The notes: a model not told the origin generated them from the sequence alone. A stretch of DNA of 64,000 nucleotides from Zonotrichia leucophrys gambelii (GCF_028769735.1 NC_088173.1:15254038-15318037); one strand, 5' to 3'; numbered from the stretch's first letter, positions 12,640-26,355 are shown. Program-made: numbers and translations.

Positions 12640-14007
12640 TGAGCATAACTTGCTATAAAAACTTACACACAAAATCATGCAGAATAAGTACATCCAAATC
12701 AATTCAAAGTTGTTAATCAATGGTATATTAATTCACATAAAGAGGTATTTACTACTTTCCATAACAATTGCATGAGCACACTTAAGAACAAAAGCAGAAA
12801 AAACCCCCTGCTTTGAGGAACATTCAGAGATGAACTATATCTAAAAAGCAGTAATAAAAGCAGATGAGAGTCATAGAAAGAGTTCTATAGAAATCAGTTT
12901 TTATATAGTTATTCATAAAGAGGTAAAACTTTTTTTATTATTCATAGGCAATTTATCACATTTATATCAGCAACAGTACATTCCTATGTGATAGGACACT
13001 GAAAGGAAAACCTCACTCTATTTCTGACTCAATACAAGCCTTGTGCTTCAATCATATTTTACATCTACTCATTTAATAAAGTCCCTCAGTCACAGTTCAT
13101 TCACAAAAGCTCAGAGACAGGGACTGCAAGAACCTGAAATGACTGGGTAAACACTTGTGTATTTCTGAAAATGTACACATTGGTAAACGGGAACTGAAAC
13201 TGAGAAAACAAAACCAAGTGAACTGGACACAAAACCATAAATTTTTGAAGCAAACCGTTATCTAGAAAAAGGCTTGGAACAGCAAGCACATTCCTTGTAC
13301 AGCACAGCAAACTGCAGAGAAGTGCAGTCCTGAAGGTTATTGACTCCCAAGTCATATATTAGCACAAAAATCTCAGTACAGTTCTGTACCTGACCTAACA
13401 AACCCTGCACTTCAGGGACAAAGCTTATATTACTGCATGCCCATCACATCACTAAGGCAGATGTCTTATCATTATGCACTATCACCCTAGCATGCTGCAC
13501 TGCATTGAACCATCAAGATGCAGGAACCAGATGAAAGAAACCAGCAGTGGCACACATACCCACACCACCCTCCACTGAGTGGGATAAATATTATCATCCT
13601 GTGTTGGGGCATTCTTTTTATTTTGAGGTCTTCTGTTTGAGGCCTTTTCATTTTTTGGAGAGAGGAGCAGCTTGTCTTTGTTTGGTTGGTTTTTTTTAGA
13701 ATGTGGTGCAAATAACATCTAGAAGTCATCTACATCAGTAAATATAACATACCACAACACAGTGCACCCCCTTCATTTTCTGCCCCCTCACTCTCCCCTA
13801 AATCACATCTACTGTGTATTCATACACTGTTGAGAGTGCATGAACTACAGTAAGGACCAAGTTTATTGCTTGTGTTTTTCCTGGGGTTTAACCTTTTAAC
13901 CAGTACTCCATTACCAGAAGAAGAAATAATCTTCATAAAACAATACTTCAAAGATTTTAAATGAAAAGAACCTGTTCAGTCCTAAAGTAAGGAGCCATTA
14001 AAGTGCC
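12640..14007. other. Non-coding DNA between two LTRs, no gene seen
   Basis: No gene or clear repeat was recognised. The stretch 13,600-13,710 is T/G-rich on the plus strand. Overlapping minus-strand frames at 13,482-13,729 lack domain features. Confidence 0.5.
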
Positions 14008-14601
14008 TGTGGTGGGTTGACACTGGCTGGATGCCAGGTGCCCACTAAAGCTGCTCTATCACTTCCTTCCTCAGCCAGACAGCAGAAAGAAAATAGAATG
14101 AAAGTCTCATGGATGGATAAGGTCATGTATTGTCTCTCTCACTGCTTCCTCCTCAGGGGGAAGACTCCTCACACTTCTCCTCCACTCCATTTTGGGGTGC
14201 CTCCCATGGGAGACAATCCTCCATGAACTATTACAACATGAATTCTCCCCACAGGCTGCATTTCTTCAGCAACTCCAGCATAGGTCCCTGCCATGGAGTG
14301 CAGTCCTTCAGGATTAAGGGGCCAACATAAATCCTCAGCACGTCACAAGCCTGCCAGCAGCCTGCTCCAGTGGGGGTTCCTTCCATAGGTGCAAAGGTTT
14401 GCCAAGAGCCTGCTCCAGCATGGTTTTACATGAGTAACAGACTCAGGCATGCCCCTCCTCTTTCAGCAGATCTACTTTGGAGCTGATTAGAATTGGCTCT
14501 ATCAGATACAGGGGAAGATTCTGGCAGCTTCTCACAGATACCACCCCTATAGAGCTCTCCCTTGCCTCACTTGTTTAAAAAAAAGAAAAAGCAGCCCACC
14601 A
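14008..14601 (-). mobile_element. Solo LTR of an avian endogenous retrovirus, internally deleted
   Basis: The plus-strand start TGTGGTGGGTTGACACTGGC and the following 'GCCAGGTGCCCAC' match a common avian LTR that I recognise from memory. So do the repeated 'GCTCCAGCATGG/CTGCCAGCAGCCTGCTCC' units and the near-terminal 'AGCTTCTCACAGATACCACCCCTATAG'-type block. Orientation is set by the known sense form, in which a TTTAA-type TATA region and the GTGAGAAGCTGC block lie near the 5' end of the minus strand. The copy is shorter than the usual roughly 1-kb form, with material missing near 14,118. No internal retroviral genes adjoin it. The outer ends are approximate. Confidence 0.8.
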
Positions 14602-15439
14602 CTACTTTAAAAGAAAGTTTTAAAGTATTGATGATTAAATAATACTTCTGAATAGCAGAATGTTTCCACTGCATAGGTTAGAGATCTATAGTGTGCCATT
14701 TAAAATACAGTTACAAGAAATAATGGTATGGTTAGCAATAATTAGTGGAAAATAGGAATCAGAAGAAGAAAGTTCATATTTTAAAAGCATCAGAAAAGAA
14801 CACAAAGAAATTTCTCTTTCACTTCTATCTGACATTTACAGATGTGTTCCTATGCCTTTGGAAAGTTGATTTTTCTTTTTAAAGTCAAGATTTCTTACAG
14901 GAAGACTAATTGGTGTGACCCAGCTTTCTTTGCCTATTGTTGTTAACAACTTCCAAAGTCATAGACATAACTGTGACTTGGTATTTAATTTCATCACTTA
15001 AGCGGCCTTAAAAAAAATCCAGTTTATAGTTAGCTTTTCAATTCACACTGTCTCAGGTTTTTTCCCCACACTTCAGCCTTTCTCCCACCAGGCAATTATT
15101 TGTTGGCCAAGTGGCTTTTACCAGACTGAGACATTCACTCTGAAGTTTCCGTATGAATACCTACAGTTGGAAATTCTGCCACCAAAACGATCACTTCCTC
15201 TTAAAAATACTAGCTTCTTGCAAGCTTTCAAATGGATTTCTTTTCTTAGGCTTGACTGTGTCATAAACCAGTCTAACATTTCATACATAAGTGAATTTCA
15301 AGTGAGTCACAGGAGAAAGCAGAGTTAGGCAATTTGTTTCAGCAAGTACAACTGGTTTGCTAGTAATCAGAAGATCTTTAGAAGGGAACTGGCAAAGCAT
15401 GTCACTTTTTCTTTTCACCTTAACAAACTCTCATTGAAA

Positions 15440-15780
15440 GATACATAATAAGACCAGAACGAGGTAAGACAAGAAGATGAGATGTGGGAAAATGGGAGTA
15501 GAAGGGAAATTACACAGATGGAATCGGAAGGACAGGCAAAAGCAGAAATGAACAGTAATAAGAGAAAATGCTCAAGGAAAAAGACATGAAAACGTATAAA
15601 AAACTAAAATACATGGGATAATGAAAGAATTAAGCAGCAAGAGGAAAACATGGACTAGAGTAGGTTTCAGCAGGAAAGAAAGGTGAATGTTACAAGGGAC
15701 AGCTTAATACGGTACAAGAGTAAAAGAAAGCATAGTAACAATAGTACTTGAAGAATCAAGCAACAGAAGCAAGGCTCCTC
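15440..15780. repeat. Purine-rich, strand-asymmetric tract
   Basis: For about 340 bases the plus strand is dominated by A and G, with very few T or C runs, and the composition changes abruptly at both ends. It is not a simple repeat. It could be the decayed sense strand of a retroelement, or a stretch of transcription- or replication-associated skew. Confidence 0.6.
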
Positions 15781-16855
15781 ATGATTCATCCACTCATAAA
15801 GGCTCAGAGCTTGCTGATCTGGGAGAGGGGAGCTGTTCCATAGGGCAACCCAGCAGGGGAAGGACTCTCCTCACATCACTCATTCACAGCTATGTTTATT
15901 ATTTTAAGAATACTCCACAGAGTAGCCCAGCACAAGTTGCAGAAACATCAACTTCAGCTCCTGTAACTTGCCCAGCAGCCCATCTGCACGTGCTGCTTTT
16001 CATTTACACTTTGGTATTCCAAAAACATTTTTGGCTTAACAGAACAAGCTTGCAAACAGCTACTACACTATGGCAGAAAGCACAACTTAAGAGCACCTTA
16101 CATTTCTCCCCACACTGACTTCCCCTCTGCCATGCCCAACATTTCAGTGCAAATCTCCATCACCTGCCTCAGACTGCACAAAGCCAAGAATGTGTTCAGA
16201 ATGCTCCCGTCCTGAGCCACTGGCCTTACTCCTTGGCCTTAGTCACCAGCATATATTTTTGTCAAGATCTTCTGCAGTTTGTAAAAGCAATATCTTCCCC
16301 TCTGCCAGGACTATTAGGGGGAGACCAGGTAAAATGAGGGAGGATGCAAACACCCCCTCTAAGATTCTCCAGAATTCGTATTACTGAGCTTAATAAAGCA
16401 CTTGGATTTATCAGCCAAACCCACACCTACCTATCTCCAGAATCATTGAGGTTCTCTGTGGTCTTCTGCTCCACATCTCGGAAGTACTTTGCTGCACACA
16501 GGACATCTTCTGGTAGGCCACAAGGTGTGTAGCCCTGGTGTTTTTAGCTGACTTTACAGGAGGGAGCATAAAGGCTTATTGGGTTTGTTTTTTTTTCCCC
16601 CATTGTCACAAATAGTTATTCTTACTGTGCTTCAAGGAGCAGAATCTGGCGCATACATCTTCCAATTCTTCTTCTAAATTTCTCTCTTTTCTTCTCTGCT
16701 ACTTGAGAGTCTCTTCCATTTTACAATCATCTCCAGAGAATATTGATGATCTGTAACTTTGTCATCTGCCTGTTTTCCTAAGGAAGGCTACTACTTTGCT
16801 CCATTTTTCAGAATGTGGTAGACCTCATTTAAAAGAATAAAACAAAACTCCAAGC
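15781..16855. other. Non-coding DNA, no gene seen
   Basis: Moderately C-rich sequence with two short overlapping plus-strand frames (16,190-16,387 and 16,344-16,532). Neither resembles a known protein, and no splice-bounded exon was convincing. Confidence 0.45.
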
Positions 16856-16859
16856 TCTC

Positions 16860-17144
16860 CACATTAGCTCAGACCTCCGGCTCCTCCAGCTAAGAGAGCA
16901 AACCCCAAAAGTGCCCTGTTGGCCTCAGGGCTCTATTGAGCTGAGCTGGGAACTGCCCCTCCCAGGTGTGCTCCATCAGCCCTGATTATCACCTGCTGCT
17001 CTCCCTCACTCCTCTGCCTTGCATCTGCTCCAAAGTCTCCAATTGTCCCTTAATGCCCCACACCTGTTTGATCAGCTTGATTTCTCTTCCCTTGGCTCTG
17101 CTCAGGTGAAACCCTTCTGAGGCTTTCTAAAAAAAAAAAAAAAA
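16860..17144 (+). repeat. GC-richer segment ending in a 16-base poly(A)
   Basis: A C-rich segment, GC-richer than its surroundings, ends in an uninterrupted run of 16 A (17,129-17,144), followed by AATAAATAAA-like sequence. The layout resembles a reverse-transcribed insertion with an oligo(A) tail, or part of an avian LTR read backwards. No parent gene or family could be identified, and no flanking duplication was confirmed. Confidence 0.4.
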
Positions 17145-20100
17145 GCACCCTATGAATAAATAAAAGTGACACTTTATGCTAGATTTGCCTAGCAAGGGAG
17201 GGAATTTTAGTATTGTGAGCCTGTTTTCTGTAGCAGAGAAGTCCTCCTAATCTTTTGGGAAAGGTACTCTTATGGAAATCAGCTGCAGACTGCAACCAGC
17301 AGCAGCTGCAGAGATTGCTTCTGCAGTTACCAGGGTATTATGAGACAATGATTTTTCTTCTGATGTTGCACTAACTCTAAATATTGAACAATGATCTGGA
17401 ACAGCCTTTTTTGTCCAAACTTCAATTTTTTTCCTCTTGCATATTTTAGTTACTTTCTAAATTCTATTTTTATCATGTTTTTTCCAGTAGGCTTTTTTCC
17501 TCCCTGCATGTATTACTGAATATCAAATTATTTATAAAATAAAAAAGGAACAATGAAAGTATATTTATTAAAACCTTACTCTATTCATCATTCTTTTAGT
17601 TTTAGCAACCCTTTTTTTCACCTGATATTTACACTGTCAAGTTTCTTTATGCTGTTATATAGCAGACAGGAGTGTAATAGCAGCAGAACTATAATAATAA
17701 ATAGTTATGTGCTATTGCTTTTCTGCAGTTATTTAACACAATTATTACCAAAGTAATAACATTAATGTCTGTCTCCAGATGCTTTGCTGAGAAAATTGAG
17801 ACAACAATAAGAAGCATGGTTTACAATTAAACAAAGTGAAAATTTATTGTTGGGAAAGAATTGCAATACTGAGAGGGAAAGGTGCATCATTGCTCATCAC
17901 AGTCATTTTTGCATTGGATGTAGGAAGGCTTTGGTTCAGATGCTACTGCAGCTACCAATAAGGGAATTAGGGGGAGCTTGATGCATAGACAACACTAAGG
18001 AAGTGCATTCAGTGACATGAAAGCTTCTTATGATAATGCTTATGATGTAGGCTTTGGCTTATTTTAGATTAGTCATGCACTTAACGCCCTCCACGAATAC
18101 ATCTTTCTTCATCTACATATACTTTATGCTTGTAAGATAGAGACTGACTTCTATTTGTATTTTCCCAAAATAAAATTCCATTTTGCAAACAAGTCAAACC
18201 TTTGAAATTTTAAGTATCTTTCTTAACCATTAGGAAAACAATGTTAAAACAAAAAAGCTCAATCTTTTCTTCCCTGTCAATATCACTTATGCAACTATGT
18301 TTAACTTTGCTTTTCCTGAAGTTTTCAGAGAAATTGGATGTCTACCTTTTCCTCTCTTAGAGGTCTGAAAAAAAATGAAAAATATTTTCTAAAAATTTCT
18401 TGGGTTCAGAATTCATTCAGGATTCTTGATAAAAGAACTATAATTTCAAATGTCAGTATAATACAGAAAATCAGTGCAAGCAGTTTTACATTTTGTAAAG
18501 TAGTTGCCTTGTCTTACTGATCAAACGATTCTGAGTATTCATGGGAACCTTTTTTCTTTTTGTACATTACAGTGATATAAAGGAAAGACATTACAAAAAT
18601 ACATGCTGAAAATATTCATGATGAACATGGAAATATGTTTGAACAAAAAAAAAAAAGGAAAAGATAATTCTGTCTTTCAATAACAAGATGCTTACACTTG
18701 TACCTGCTACCAGTTCTGCTTTTCTGTCATTTTGTGACCACAGACCACAGTTTTAGGATGCTGCATCAACACATTACTAGACAGAGGTTTAAATTGGTTA
18801 TCACATAATCTACTTTTATTCTTTTGATCATGTCCAGGTCTGCTTACCAGACTACATTATGCATTTTCTAGGAAATTAATCTTATCTTACTTGCTAATAT
18901 CCTGTTACCATCAGAAAATTCAATAAAGATTGCTCTCCCAGTCAGATTCAATGAAAAAAAAATAACCAAACAAACAAACCAAACCAATAAATCCCTCTGC
19001 ATGTTTTCTAAAGTAGTTTATATAAACATTTCTTAATATCAATTCCAGTGAATGTTCCCTTACATTACACAAGATGCAATATTGCCTTTTGTATACTCTG
19101 TCCATTGGCAGAGAAGAAGGTTTTACATTTTTAACACCTATGTTTTTTCAGATCTACAGTGTTTCCTATGATTTTTTCTAGTTCCTATATGCACTACTCC
19201 AAACAGACTTATTTCAAAATCTCTGTGGTTGTAAAAATTGCCTGAGTTTACCTCTGAAAGTTAAGCACTGCTGGAAAAATAGTTTCCATTCAAAGTATAA
19301 AGGATACTGATGATTATTTTTTAATGCTTGAGATAAGATTAGTGAGTGCAACTACAGTAACACAAGTTCCTACATTTATCATGAAAATCTCGTGTTACAG
19401 TAAATGTTGATGAAATGAATAGAAGTTTACAGGCTGAATAAACACTACCACTAAGCTGTTGATATGCACGCAGAATTGTGATACTCTCAATGTTTTCTGA
19501 GATTCAAGAGAATTTTTATAATGGCTCAGTTGTCCAATGTAGCCATTAATATCCACTATGCAATCATATTCTGACTGGACATGAAATAATATTAGTTGAG
19601 GGCATTGCCTACAGAAAAAATTGGAGAATCAGTTCTAACAACAATTTGTTGTTATTATATGGAAATACTCTCTATTTGCATTCTTATCAACTTCCCTTCC
19701 ATATAATAGTAATAATACTTACATAAAAGTAATAATTTTGCCTTAAAAAACAGTATATAATACAGTATATAATTTCTGTATTGGAGAGAGACTGAAGAGA
19801 GAGAAAATGGAAAAAAAATACTTGGTTAAGCAAGTGAGCAATTCATGAAGTAACTATTGTAATGAGAAAGTTTCAAGACATGCACAGTTTTAGTAAATAA
19901 ATAATGTCAAAGATGTTAGTTCTAACACCTGAACTTTAGAAAAGTACTTTGCAATTTTTGTCCATTTAACATGATTTGAAATTATACTGTGTGCTTTAGA
20001 GGTGCTTTGGAGAAAATTAGTGAAGTAAGTAATACAAAGGTAATTTTCCTAAATGCTGTATGTACATTTATCCAAAGCGTAAACAATTCTTTCTAAATTC

Positions 20101-21400
20101 TGCAAATTAAACTGCCTTTGACAAAGGCTTTTCTGCAAATGTCTTTTTTCACACTCAAGAATTTTTATCATAAACTAAGAATTTCTGTCGCTCTCTCAAT
20201 TTTTTTTCCTCATATTTTTCCTTTGTTAATTTCTACAAAAATATTAGCAAATATCGGGAGAAAAGCATTAATTATTATTGCCACTGTCTTTTACTAGGGA
20301 AAATATTTATTAAGTTTTAGAAGTATTATTTTATAAAAGGAAATATGTAAAAAACATAGTCTCTATCTTTTGGTGTATGTTCTCTGGAGTAATTCTGGCT
20401 GAGTGTTTCCCTGTATGAATTCCTCCTCTAAACCACATGGCACTATTTTACTTCACACTCATAACCTTATGAATTCAGCAGCTTTATTCAAGGCACTCTT
20501 ATTTGGCATACTTAGAAAATATGAAAAGCTAGATCAAATGCATTCCACTCCTTTCTTTTTAGATGCCTTAATTATTAACTTGAAAGCAACTTTTATGTTC
20601 AAAGACTGAAAGTTTTTAGGAAGCCTTTCTAGTGAACATCAGATTCTTAAAAACAGAGGTCATGTCTGGAGAGTAATTCAATTTAGGTATCTAATCCCGG
20701 ACTCAGTCACAAGACGTCAACCAACTGCTTCCACATCAGTAGCTTAGGAGGTACCTGCCCCATCAGTTTTGTCAAAGAACAGAAAGGATTATGCTAAGTT
20801 AAAAAAAAAAAAAATGTTTGCCTGCACATCATGCACACTGAAACACCGATGCTCAGAGGCACGGATTTTATCAGGATGTAGCAGCAGTGGATTAATTCAG
20901 CAAAAGGCAGGTTACACCTCCTTACTGTATCCTCTCTGAAACATACTGATTAGTGGTTTCACTGTCCTCTTTGAGTGTTGTACTAAAACAAACTCCTTGT
21001 CAGGTGCACCCCAAAAGGTGTTCTTACCAGATTTCATACATATTAATGGTCATTTAATCTCATGGCTTGACTGTGGCTACACCTCTTCAGGAGATTTAGC
21101 CTATGAATCCTCGGGGATTACAGAATCTGATACATGAATGCTGTGAAAGTGTGGTCCCTCGTACGGGCTTAGAACCTTACTAAAAAGCATTGCGTTTGTG
21201 CAAACTGAATTTTCTCTTTAGGAATATATCAAATTATTACACAGTTTCCAGGCAAACCTTTAAAATATCCAAATCATTCAAATTAATCATAGTAAGCAGA
21301 CCCCAGGTATGTTTTTTTTTTCCTTTTGAATGTGAAAGATCTACTTAAGATAGGTATCAAGAAGGCAGATGTATGATCAGGCCTTTTGAGCAGCATCATC
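17145..21400. other. AT-rich non-coding DNA, no gene seen
   Basis: No supported gene. Short homopolymer and low-complexity tracts are present: poly(A) near 18,645-18,657, an (AAAC)-like stretch near 18,965-18,985 and poly(A) near 20,802-20,815. A tRNA-like CGTACGGGC at about 21,158 was examined and rejected as a tRNA gene. Confidence 0.55.
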
Positions 21401-21404
21401 TAAC

Positions 21405-21475
21405 AGGAGATGATTAAAAGACCTCTTCCAACCAAAACAACCTTCCAACTCAGGCCATTCTATGATTCTGTGATT
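21405..21475 (+). mobile_element. CR1 LINE 3' end, truncated
   Basis: The sequence GACCTCTTCCAACC followed by TTCCAACTCAGGCC and the terminal ATTCTATGATTCTGTGATTT is the signature 3' tail of avian CR1 retrotransposons, which end in short ATTCTATG-type repeats. Only the 3' end is present, the usual outcome of 5'-truncated insertion. Part of the TTCCAAC motif is doubled. The 5' boundary is uncertain and may begin near 21,380. Confidence 0.85.
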
Positions 21476-21479
21476 TAAA

Positions 21480-24400
21480 AAAATGGTAATTCTCCTAAAC
21501 TTTCTGAGTATGAAAATGGAGAATAAATAAATTCTATATTTAACCAGTGCTTTTCTTAAAAAGACTACCAGGCTTAAAAAATTACTATTTCTCACTGTCC
21601 AAATTGACTGGTGGGGAGGCCATTTTAAAAAAAAAACCAACTCCAGAAACATCTAAATCAGGGTTAGTCAATCTGTTTGGTAAGAAGTCTACCTCATAAG
21701 TCTGCTTTCTCTATACAGACTTCCTCCTAAGTAATATAGTTTAGAATCATTAATATTCAGTGTCTTTACAAAAGCAAACCAACATTAGTGTTGTATGCTG
21801 CTTTACTCCTTCTCAGTGCATGATAAAGCAATGTAAAAACCAAAAAGTCTTCTAACATAAAAAAGAAAATGGAAAATTAATTTTTGATTTAGTACAATTA
21901 AGCAAATTTTTTTCCTGTCCAGAAGTGCTTATTCACACCCATGAAACCTCCATTAATAGCCTACATTTGTTTCCAAAAGAATAATACATTCTAGTAATTT
22001 CCTAGAACCTCTTCAGAGCATCCTGTGCTGATAGTAGGATTCAAAGCTTTGCTCAGGACTCAGAGACCTGCTGTGTCTACACTGCTCAGTGCATTTGCCC
22101 CAGCTGAGTGAAAAACTTTATAACTAAAGATTAGCAAAACAGCCTGGTACACCCCCACAAGGACCAAGCTGTGGTGGTCATGGTTGTCTGCATGCACTCT
22201 GTGGTGCACTATGGACCATACATACAAAATAATCATCATTTTGTGTTCACCTTTTCAGCTCAGGATGCCCACAGACTGTAAAGGCAGCACTGCAATCTAC
22301 TTCAGCCTTGTTTTTGTAACAAAAACCATAGGACTGAATAGAGACAGGCCTCCTTGCAACAGAAGCCAACCAAACTATCTTGGAATAGATAAGTAAACCA
22401 CATTGAATCCTCTCTCATGTGTACATGTATAGGTATCTAAGCTTCTTTGACTTGATAAAGTACTCTTTCTAAGCACACCCACTTCAATATGAGAAGAATG
22501 TTTTCTCAGCAGGGAAATGTTTTCTGTAACCAGGACTGAGGCCTCTTATGGGCTACAAGTGACATTATTACCTGTACAAACACAGACACTTGTGAACACA
22601 CAGTCCTGCTCTTTATCATGGCTGGTTTTGTTTGTTTGAGGTTTTTCCCCATTGTTTGAAAGGGTTTTGTATGTGAGCTTGGTTTGTTTAGGGTTTTTTT
22701 TTTTAATCTTCTGAAAGTGCTCATATTTTTATCACAAACACTGAGGGAGCAAGCAGATAAGGGAAGCAAGCCTCCTATATAACATCCACTAATGCAGCAA
22801 AAATATTCCTGTTTGGGTCTGTGTCAGCCTTTTCCATTCAGTTGGGTGGTAGATATTTCTGTCAAACCTAGCTCACTTTGAATTGGGATAGAGAAGTTCA
22901 GTTCAAACAGATCAATCAGTCTCAAGGATGATGCATGAAATCTACTGGCAAAATAAAAACAAGGAGAACAAAAAGATCACAATTTCCGTGCAAAAAGAAA
23001 TTAATGAAGAAACTGGTATCTAACTAACTTGTTTAATAAATAAATAAACACTTCTACATTTTCTAAACCAAGGATATGAATATTCTCTGGATTCTGAGTA
23101 TGACCTTTGCTCTGTGCCATTGAGCCCTTTCGGAAAAAATGAAGAAATCATAGTTTTCCTGATATGTCAGCAAACTCTCAGATTTGAAGTTACTGATAGA
23201 AAGGGCTCAGAATGCTAAAATATTTTCATTACCTTTCTTCTTTAAGAATAAATGTTGGGGATTTACAGACTTGTACATCCACAAATCTACCAATACATTT
23301 ATTTCTTATCCTCTGACTACTTGAAGAAGTTGAGGTATTTCTTTCCCTTGTCAAAAGCAATATAAATAGTGGTGCATGACTTAATGCATGCATTTAGAAA
23401 CAATAAACATAACACACACACCCACACCTTTGAATGTTTCTATTTTATTACCTTTCCAAGTGTACAGGGTCACACAGAAATATAAAGCCACCTTTACATC
23501 TCAAAATTATGTCTGTGACCTTTGTTCTTATTTGATATACCACATGAGAGCAAATAGGAAATGTATGGAAAAATAGAAAGAATTGAGAATCACAAGAAGC
23601 ATTAAAACAAATAGTGATGGTGGTAAGGAAAAGAACAAACCTAAGAAAAGAGAAGAAGAAAGAGAAATAAAAATATAGATACATAAGTTATGAAATGAAG
23701 TAAAAGTCATAGAATTGACTGGATGATTTTGAGAATGGACTAAACAACACAAAATATGACAATAAATTACAAATCTATGAAACAGAAATGGTGAGTGTCA
23801 GGAATTATCCTAAAAGAGGTTGAAATCAAATTTGAAATCAGAATATATTCATATTTCTGAAGTAAGTGTAGAAGAAGCAAAATTAAGGCAACTTTAATTC
23901 AGCTGCCCTTGGAAATAATTGGCAGAAATCTTTTGGTGTTTTCACCCCTAGTTATTCACCTTTGATAGTTTCCCACAAATTGAACAGATGACACAGTATA
24001 TCAAAAGCCAATAAAATACTATATGACCAGAAATAAGGTCTTTTAGCTAGTTCAGGATATGCTGAAGCAATTATGATAATGGCTCATCATTAAAATTATT
24101 CCTTTTTTTTTGAAGTGGTCATAGCTACAAACAGCTTATGATTATTTGAAAGTAGCCAGCCTTCAAAAGAAGGGGCAAAAGTATTATTGCTTAAGAAGTC
24201 AATTGAATGCTCATTGTGGCTTTTATCATCACCCTTTCCTTACCTCAGAAGGGTTATTTCCTCATTTGTCACCTCATTATTATTCCATAGTGCAAGGTTC
24301 ATTGATTACAATCAGAAGACAAACTTACAATGAAGTAAATTATTAGTTTTATTCATAGAGGTGTCTAGACTTGCAGTAAAAGTTGCAAATAATATCCCTA

Positions 24401-24805
24401 GGCTTCTGAGATACAGGATGGCAGAAAATTGCTTCATATTGCTTAATTTGGAAGCATTAACATAATGGAAGACAATCAATAGGTTCTAGTAATTACAGCA
24501 AAACCACACAATTCCCACAAGCAAACATGGGCTTTGTGTGGTATACAAGTAGCTATCCTGAAAAATGCATGCTTACAATCTCTGTAAAGCAATTCACCAG
24601 AAAACACACCTATCTTGTTATGCTGCTTTTGAGGGTATTTCAAAACTTCATCCTGTAGTACCAGCAGTATCAGTTAAAATAAGGTCTAAGGGTAAATAAT
24701 AGAAGCAGGAGCTGAGATAGTTTCCTCTTCAGGCACCTGAATACACAGAATGAATTTCATAGGAACAAAACTCCTAAACTCTGTACTATCTGTAAAGAGC
24801 AGAAA
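21480..24805. other. AT-rich non-coding DNA, no gene seen
   Basis: No supported gene. A purine-rich stretch lies at about 23,580-23,700 and a T-rich stretch near 22,680-22,710. Short frames in both orientations at 23,388-23,752 show no domain features. Confidence 0.55.
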
Positions 24806-24809
24806 TTGC

Positions 24810-24832
24810 AAAAAAAAAAAAAAAAAAAAAAA
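24810..24832. repeat. Poly(A) run of 23
   Basis: An uninterrupted A23, the longest homopolymer noticed in the window. It interrupts a 133-codon minus-strand frame (24,686-25,087) that therefore contains a run of phenylalanines and is unlikely to be real. No upstream retrocopy was recognised. Confidence 0.95.
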
Positions 24833-26355
24833 TTCTACAGGGAATGCTTGGACTTCGCAATGGGTGGGACTCCCGCTGCACTCAGTGATGATGGATGGCT
24901 TGTGGAGACATCTCCAAGGAAAGGGAAGATGGCTTCTCATGCCATTAAAAACCACAGAAACATCTAGATAATACCCTTCTGGGAACAAGCTTACAGTGTC
25001 AGAGATGAGTAACAAATTATCCAGCCTTTTTCTCTCAATGCAAAGTTTTTGCATCTCCCATATTCTTCCCACAGGTACCAAGGACATTTACAGGTTTTAT
25101 ATACTATGAACTATTACTTTATTATAAAAATACTGCTGGAACAGTCTAGCGATAAAAAGACTCACCGAAGTACCCCTAATTTTGATGATCTGCAGTTCAT
25201 CAGAAGTTACAATGTAGCTAAAAATAGAGTACTATGTTTTATCCTTTATCTGTGAGCTGAATGCTGAAGCACTTCTCAAATGCACAAGCCTGTCTAGCTT
25301 GAGGGCACATTAGGAGAAGAGACACAGGAAGAGAATTAGGATTTTGACTTACAAGTGCATACCACAGAAATATTTCTTCCAGGCCCAGATAAAATCTTCT
25401 AAATACTTATCCACAAATAAGTATTTTCATGAAGCAGGACTCATGGATCTAAGCTGAAGGCTCTCTCACAGTTTATAATATACCTGGTTTTAGGTTTGAT
25501 CTATAATTTGGTCAGTCACTTGCCTTACTGGAAGAGCTCCTGTGTTATCTATACACTGTCAGCTATCCCAGCATAAATTGATTTAAAGATGCTAAATAGT
25601 TCTTTAAATGAAGATAAGTTAAAATACAATCAAATACATAATACACCTGATTTAGGAAAGCAAATATGAGGTTGAAAGCGGCAACAACTTTCCAATACTA
25701 CAATTAAGAACAGTTTTGCTTTGGTCACTTTCCTGCTATGATTTTCTACAGTTTGCAATTATTTGATCTGATAAAAATTTGATTCAGGATTCCTCTGTCC
25801 ACACTGTCCTAAGCACTGTCTTGAACTCAACAAACACATGCATGTGGGGGACCCAAATCCCTTCTAGTTCTCAGCTTTGCAAGGATAAAATCAAATAAAA
25901 ATAAAGTGCTCATTATTGTATTAAAAAAAAAAAAGAAAAAGCCTTAGAAATGTAAACTTTCGACTATACTTTACCCTTACTGATTATAAAGAAAGGAACC
26001 TTTACATTTGAATCCCTGTCTGCTGCTATTTGAACTAAAACATTAACACTGCAAAGGAGTTTTGCGGTTTGGGTTATTTGGTTTTGTTTTGTTGTTTTTT
26101 AATTTAAATTGTTTGTTGTTTTTTTTTTTTAATGAGAAGCAAGCACTACTGGAAGAGGGAACATAATTACAACAAAAATTATTAAACTAGTGGGGACTCT
26201 GAATTTGGTTCCTACACGAGGAATGGTCTTTAAGAGTACAGATTCTACTTCTTGTTAACAGACTTTATGATTATTAAAGTCCAACTAAATGGGGCAGCAT
26301 ATTCTGGTACAAACATGATGATAAGAGAAGATGGGAACCTGCAAGGCAGACAGCA
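24833..26355. other. Non-coding DNA, no gene seen
   Basis: Slightly GC-richer sequence at 24,835-24,950 follows the A23 run; the rest is AT-rich. There are T-rich and A-rich runs near 25,921-25,940 and 26,080-26,132. No gene was recognised. Confidence 0.5.

Noticed and set aside
21090..21175. tRNA gene or tRNA-derived SINE, suggested by CGTACGGGC near 21,158
   Set aside because: The preceding sequence does not provide a recognisable A box, anticodon arm or matching acceptor stem, so the match is only a short 3' fragment.
24686..25087. 133-codon minus-strand open frame
   Set aside because: It runs through the A23 homopolymer, giving a phenylalanine run, and shows no recognisable domain. A chance frame is the simplest reading.
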